A DNA stretch of 10,301 bases. Origin: Bacteroidales bacterium (lineage in GTDB: Bacteria; Bacteroidota; Bacteroidia; Bacteroidales; UBA932). Where the stretch lies: positions 1-10,301 of the forward strand of contig JAKSKA010000038.1 in assembly GCA_024401915.1 (NCBI GenBank), given 5' to 3'. Positions 7,338 to 10,301 of the stretch are shown here, piece by piece (position 1 is the stretch's first letter; the number at the start of each line of letters is the position of its first letter). The position numbers and the translations under genes were made by a program. Below the pieces are notes generated by a model. That model was given only the letters and a program-made list of their open reading frames with translations, had not been told where the DNA came from and searched no databases.

Positions 7338-7501
7338 GTCAGGGATTTCCCAAGCATCCCGCCCGGGATCAAGCTGCTCCCTGGAAACGCCTCACTTCGT
7401 TCGGCCCCACCCTGACGGGTCCGCCCTCTTACGTTGCCTAGGGGGGCACGGTTTCCAGGGAGCACTTGACCTGTTCCGGGATGGTAGCTGACGTCCCTGA
7501 C
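7338..7501. repeat. Long imperfect inverted-repeat element filling the convergent intergenic gap
   Basis: This covers nearly all of the 172-bp gap between two convergent genes. Nested arms pair in order: GTCAGGGA (7338-7345) with TCCCTGAC (7494-7501); CATCCCG (7355-7361) with CGGGATG (7477-7483); TCAAG (7369-7373) with CTTGA (7465-7469); and a perfect 13-bp arm GCTCCCTGGAAAC (7376-7388) with GTTTCCAGGGAGC (7451-7463). Smaller hairpins sit inside: ATCCCG-CC-CGGGAT (7356-7369) and ACCC-TGAC-GGGT (7409-7420). There is no coding potential worth calling and no T-tract. It could be a dispersed REP- or MITE-like element, a bidirectional terminator or mRNA-end stabiliser, or a structured RNA. The pairing is visible; the identity is not established. 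Confidence 0.7.
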
Positions 7502-7506
7502 GTATT

Positions 7507-8799
7507 TCAGAAACAATAGTTGCAGGAACAGTAGATGGTGAACGGACCGTCTTCTTCCTTGAAGGCTTTTGCGGCTTCGATGGAGAAAACGGACGAATCG
7601 AGCCCGAACTTGATCCCGGCTCCGAAGGAACTGTGGATCTTCCTTGACATCTTCTCCACGTCGTCTGCGGAGATTCCTCTCATCGCTGCTATCTCAGCCG
7701 TGTTGCAGGGCTGGATGACGCTTCCCGAGTCCAGGAAAGGATTGATTGCGAGCAGTATCCTGCCAAGGCTGCTCTTCTTTTCGATAATCCTGAAGCGGAG
7801 TTCGAAATTGGTCCATTCGTAACCGTTTCCGACGATTCTGCCGGGAATGATTCCGCGGATGGTGCCCTGTCCGCCGAGACCTTCCCCGAAGTTGTCCTCA
7901 AGGGTGCAGGCGCAGATCTCCTGCTTGTGGATGCAGGGGATGCCGCCTATCGCATTTACCTGGAGCCCGAAGTGCGCCGCAAATGTCGTGCGCTTCGATG
8001 GCGTCGAGAAGTATAGCCTTGTGTGGCCCGCGGCCCTGAGGTCGTATTTTCCGGAACTGAGGACGTTGAACGCGTAGATGTCGCACTTGAAGCCGCCTGT
8101 CGGGACGGAAATGCGGTCTCTGGTGTCCCTGGTGACACCGATCTTGAGAAGCCCCATCCTGTCCGTGCCGCCGCTGACCAGCTTTGCCGCTGCGTATTCG
8201 GCGAGTACGCCGCTTTCCGGAACCGTCACGTCGCAGCTCCTGAATTCGAGTCCGCCGGTCCAGCTCCAGCTCTTTGTTATGCGGCCTGTCACCTGGCCTC
8301 CGAGAGTCCACATCGTGCGCTCGTAGCAGTTCCTGCTGCCGTTACCCAGGCCGTCTTTGGTGTAGTCATATCCGAAGGGGTCTCCGGAGTAGCCGTAGAA
8401 GCGTCCGGTGTTGCCGCTGTTGTATCGGAAGAAGGCTGCGAGGGACAGGCTGCTTGAGTGCAGGGGCTTCTGCCAGAGCGCGTTGAGCGCTTTCCCGTAA
8501 TCGCCCATAATGTTGCCTCCCAGGTCGAAACGCGATTTGTAGGAGGGATAGTAGGACGGCTGGCTGCCGTAGTTGGTCAGGCTTGCGCTCGCACCGAATA
8601 TGAAACCGTAGCCGGGATTATAGCCTACGAGGGGGACGAAGTGGAATTTCACTCCGTCCTGGATTTGCGAGATGGACCTCATCAGCTCGATGTCCTCCGG
8701 GCTGAGCGCCGTCATCGTGGCATCCTGCGCCTTCGATGGATGTGCGGATAAAAGAAGTGCCGCCACGAGGACGGCACCTTTTGTTTTTAACGACATCAT
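7507..8799 (-). CDS. Omp85/BamA-like outer-membrane beta-barrel protein without POTRA domains
   Basis: A 430-aa predicted outer-membrane barrel. The signal peptide is MMSLKTKG plus a hydrophobic core, with a likely cut after A24 (SKA). After a short segment (about 25-50) the rest is alternating beta-strand sequence. TRDTRD followed by PTGG (223-236) is a hallmark of the Omp85/surface-antigen barrel. GGQGTIRG (309-316) resembles the conserved VRGF/Y loop that lies inside the barrel, followed by [12 protein letters not shown] (325-336). The chain ends in phenylalanine (F430), typical of barrel assembly signals. No POTRA repeats fit in the short N-terminal segment, so it is not a full BamA or TamA and its role (transport, biogenesis or scaffold) is unknown. 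Ten cysteines, including C424, C426 and C429 in the last strand, are unusual for such a protein. Its ATG overlaps the TGA of the ATPase gene upstream. Confidence 0.82.
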   Translation of the reverse strand: MMSLKTKGAVLVAALLLSAHPSKAQDATMTALSPEDIELMRSISQIQDGVKFHFVPLVGYNPGYGFIFGASASLTNYGSQPSYYPSYKSRFDLGGNIMGDYGKALNALWQKPLHSSSLSLAAFFRYNSGNTGRFYGYSGDPFGYDYTKDGLGNGSRNCYERTMWTLGGQVTGRITKSWSWTGGLEFRSCDVTVPESGVLAEYAAAKLVSGGTDRMGLLKIGVTRDTRDRISVPTGGFKCDIYAFNVLSSGKYDLRAAGHTRLYFSTPSKRTTFAAHFGLQVNAIGGIPCIHKQEICACTLEDNFGEGLGGQGTIRGIIPGRIVGNGYEWTNFELRFRIIEKKSSLGRILLAINPFLDSGSVIQPCNTAEIAAMRGISADDVEKMSRKIHSSFGAGIKFGLDSSVFSIEAAKAFKEEDGPFTIYCSCNYCF

Positions 8800-10301
8800 T
8801 TTTTGATCAGGCTTCCGAGTATGCTTCTCGCAAGCGTCCTCATAGCGGAGGAGGTCGCGTTGGTGATGGCCTTCCCGGCTATGTCCTTTCCTGTATTGGA
8901 TTTGCTCTTCTTGCCGGTAATGGCGTTTGCCGCTGCGGTTCCTGCGCTGCGCGTCACGCTCGTGATCGCTGCTCCAATAGCGGCTGAGAGTACGGCGCCG
9001 CCTATGGTCTTGCCCTTCTTGGAGGACTCTTTCTGCTTTGCGACTGCCTTCGCCTGCTCTTCCTGTGCCGCCTGTGCTTCCTGACTGTCTTCGAGCAGCA
9101 CCTCGAAGGCTGAACGGCGGTCCACGACGGTGTCATATTTTCCGGACAGGCCGGAAGCCATCATACAGAGCGCTCTCTGCTGGTCGGTGATTGCTCCTAT
9201 CTGGCTGAGAGGGAAGAGGATGCGTGCCCTTTCCACAACTGCGGGCGCGCCTTTCTCGTCGAGGAAGCTGACGAGCGCCTCGCCTGTCTCGAGATTCATT
9301 ATGGCTTCGTCCGTCTTGAATTCGGGATTTGCGCGGAAGGTCTCCGCAGCTGCCCTGACGGCTTTCTGGTCCTTGGGCGTGTAGGCGCGCAGGGCGTGCT
9401 GGACGCGGTTGCCGAGCTGGCCGAGTATGCTGTCGGGAATGTCGGTGGGGTTCTGGGTCACGAAGTAAACGCCTACGCCCTTGCTTCGGATGAGTCTTAC
9501 CACCTGCTCGATCTTGTCCACAAGCGCTTTCGACGTGTCGTCGAAGAGTGTGTGGGCCTCGTCGAAGAAGAAGATAAGCTTGGGCAGCTCCTGGTCTCCG
9601 ACCTCGGGGAGGGTGGCGTAGATATCGCTGAGCAGCCAGAGGAGGAAGCTCGAATAGAGTTTCGGGTTCATCATCAGCTTGTCTGCAGCGAGCACGCTCA
9701 TCATTCCCTTGCCGTCGCGCGTCTTGAAGAGGTCCTGGATGTCGAAGGAGGGTTCGGCGAAGAACTTGTCTGCACCCTGGCTCTCGAGGCTGAGGAGTGC
9801 GCGCTGGATTGCGCCGATGGAAGCCGATGTGACGTTGCCGTAGGCTGTCTGGAGCTCCTTCGCGTGTTCGCTCACGTAGTTGAGCATCGAGCGCAGGTCC
9901 TTCATATCGATGAGGAGAAGGCCCTTGTCGTCAGCGACCCTGAATATGATGTCGAGCACGCCGGCCTGGGTCTCGTTCAGCTCGAGAAGACGGCTCAGGA
10001 GCTGCGGTCCCATATTGGAGATGGTGGTGCGCATAGGGTGGCCCTTCTCTCCGAATACGTCGAAGAACTGAACCGGGCAGCTCTGGAAGGATGGGTTCTC
10101 TATCCCGAACTCCGCGCATCTCTTCTCGATGAAGCCGCTCATCGCACCGGTCTGGCTGATGCCGCTCAGGTCGCCTTTCATATCGGCCATGAAACAGGGC
10201 ACGCCGGCCTGGCAGAACGTCTCCGCGAGTACCTGCAGCGTTACTGTCTTTCCCGTACCTGTTGCTCCGGCCACGAGTCCGTGGCGGTTGGCCATCCTGC
10301 C
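8796..10301 (-). CDS. HerA-like ATPase of the DUF853/YjgR family, 5' end outside the window
   Basis: A P-loop ATPase of the HerA/FtsK-related superfamily; the cellular role of the YjgR group is not well defined. Numbering is from the in-frame ATG at 10295. Walker A is GATGTGKT (10-17), Walker B is LIFFFDEAH (240-248, D245/E246), and [10 protein letters not shown] (278-287) with GNR (295-297) supplies the sensor and probable arginine-finger region. A charged, glutamine- and lysine-rich segment (about 403-428) is followed by an Ala/Gly-rich tail ending in [10 protein letters not shown], as family members end. The frame stays open to the window edge (Gly-Arg before that Met), and the P-loop would be only 9 residues from this Met. 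Homologues have more N-terminal sequence before MANRHG, so 10295 is almost certainly not the start. No signal peptide is visible; it is presumably cytoplasmic. The stop overlaps the barrel gene's start by 4 bp. Confidence 0.9.
   Translation of the reverse strand, partial: GRMANRHGLVAGATGTGKTVTLQVLAETFCQAGVPCFMADMKGDLSGISQTGAMSGFIEKRCAEFGIENPSFQSCPVQFFDVFGEKGHPMRTTISNMGPQLLSRLLELNETQAGVLDIIFRVADDKGLLLIDMKDLRSMLNYVSEHAKELQTAYGNVTSASIGAIQRALLSLESQGADKFFAEPSFDIQDLFKTRDGKGMMSVLAADKLMMNPKLYSSFLLWLLSDIYATLPEVGDQELPKLIFFFDEAHTLFDDTSKALVDKIEQVVRLIRSKGVGVYFVTQNPTDIPDSILGQLGNRVQHALRAYTPKDQKAVRAAAETFRANPEFKTDEAIMNLETGEALVSFLDEKGAPAVVERARILFPLSQIGAITDQQRALCMMASGLSGKYDTVVDRRSAFEVLLEDSQEAQAAQEEQAKAVAKQKESSKKGKTIGGAVLSAAIGAAITSVTRSAGTAAANAITGKKSKSNTGKDIAGKAITNATSSAMRTLARSILGSLIKK

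Noticed and set aside
7356..7369. ATCCCG-CC-CGGGAT hairpin as an intrinsic terminator for the NagZ-like gene.
   Set aside because: The stem is short, the loop is only two bases and no T-run follows on either strand; it is better seen as part of the larger inverted-repeat element.
10293..10295. ATG at 10295 as the true start of the HerA-like ATPase.
   Set aside because: The frame stays open to the window edge, the P-loop would begin only 9 residues in, and family members have sequence before this Met.

Overview
The window looks like a chromosomal segment of a moderately GC-rich member of the Bacteroidota, most likely Bacteroidales. Start codons lack strong Shine-Dalgarno sequences. TAnnTTTG promoter boxes of the Bacteroidota type lie just before three genes. 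The gene content also fits: exported GH3 glycosidases, an M23 lipoprotein and a POTRA-less Omp85 barrel. Nothing in the sequence identifies the genus. Gene density is very high, and the only sizeable gap (172 bp) is filled by an inverted-repeat element. I saw no tRNA, rRNA, CRISPR array, transposase or phage gene.

Left block (45-4863, + strand): three genes with 3- and 7-bp gaps form a probable operon. They are an exported GH3 beta-glucosidase-type enzyme, a polytopic iron-sulfur protein that reads as a NapH-NapG fusion with an internal twin-arginine segment (six predicted 4Fe-4S sites), and an aldo/keto reductase with two C-terminal cysteine clusters and its own Tat signal. Together they suggest a quinol-to-periplasm electron route feeding an exported, ferredoxin-bearing oxidoreductase, perhaps acting on products of the co-transcribed glycosidase. 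This is the least explained system in the window.

Middle block (4860-7334): an M23 peptidase lipoprotein (- strand) and an exported NagZ-like GH3 N-acetylhexosaminidase (+ strand) diverge from a 27-bp gap holding two back-to-back TAnnTTTG boxes. Both enzymes would act on peptidoglycan, so this is a cell-wall remodelling pair. The M23 gene and the aldo/keto reductase gene converge, and their stop codons overlap in one CTAG.

Right block (7335-10301): the inverted-repeat element is followed by two - strand genes. An Omp85/BamA-like barrel protein is translationally coupled (ATGA overlap) to an upstream DUF853/YjgR-type HerA-like ATPase, whose 5' end lies beyond the window.
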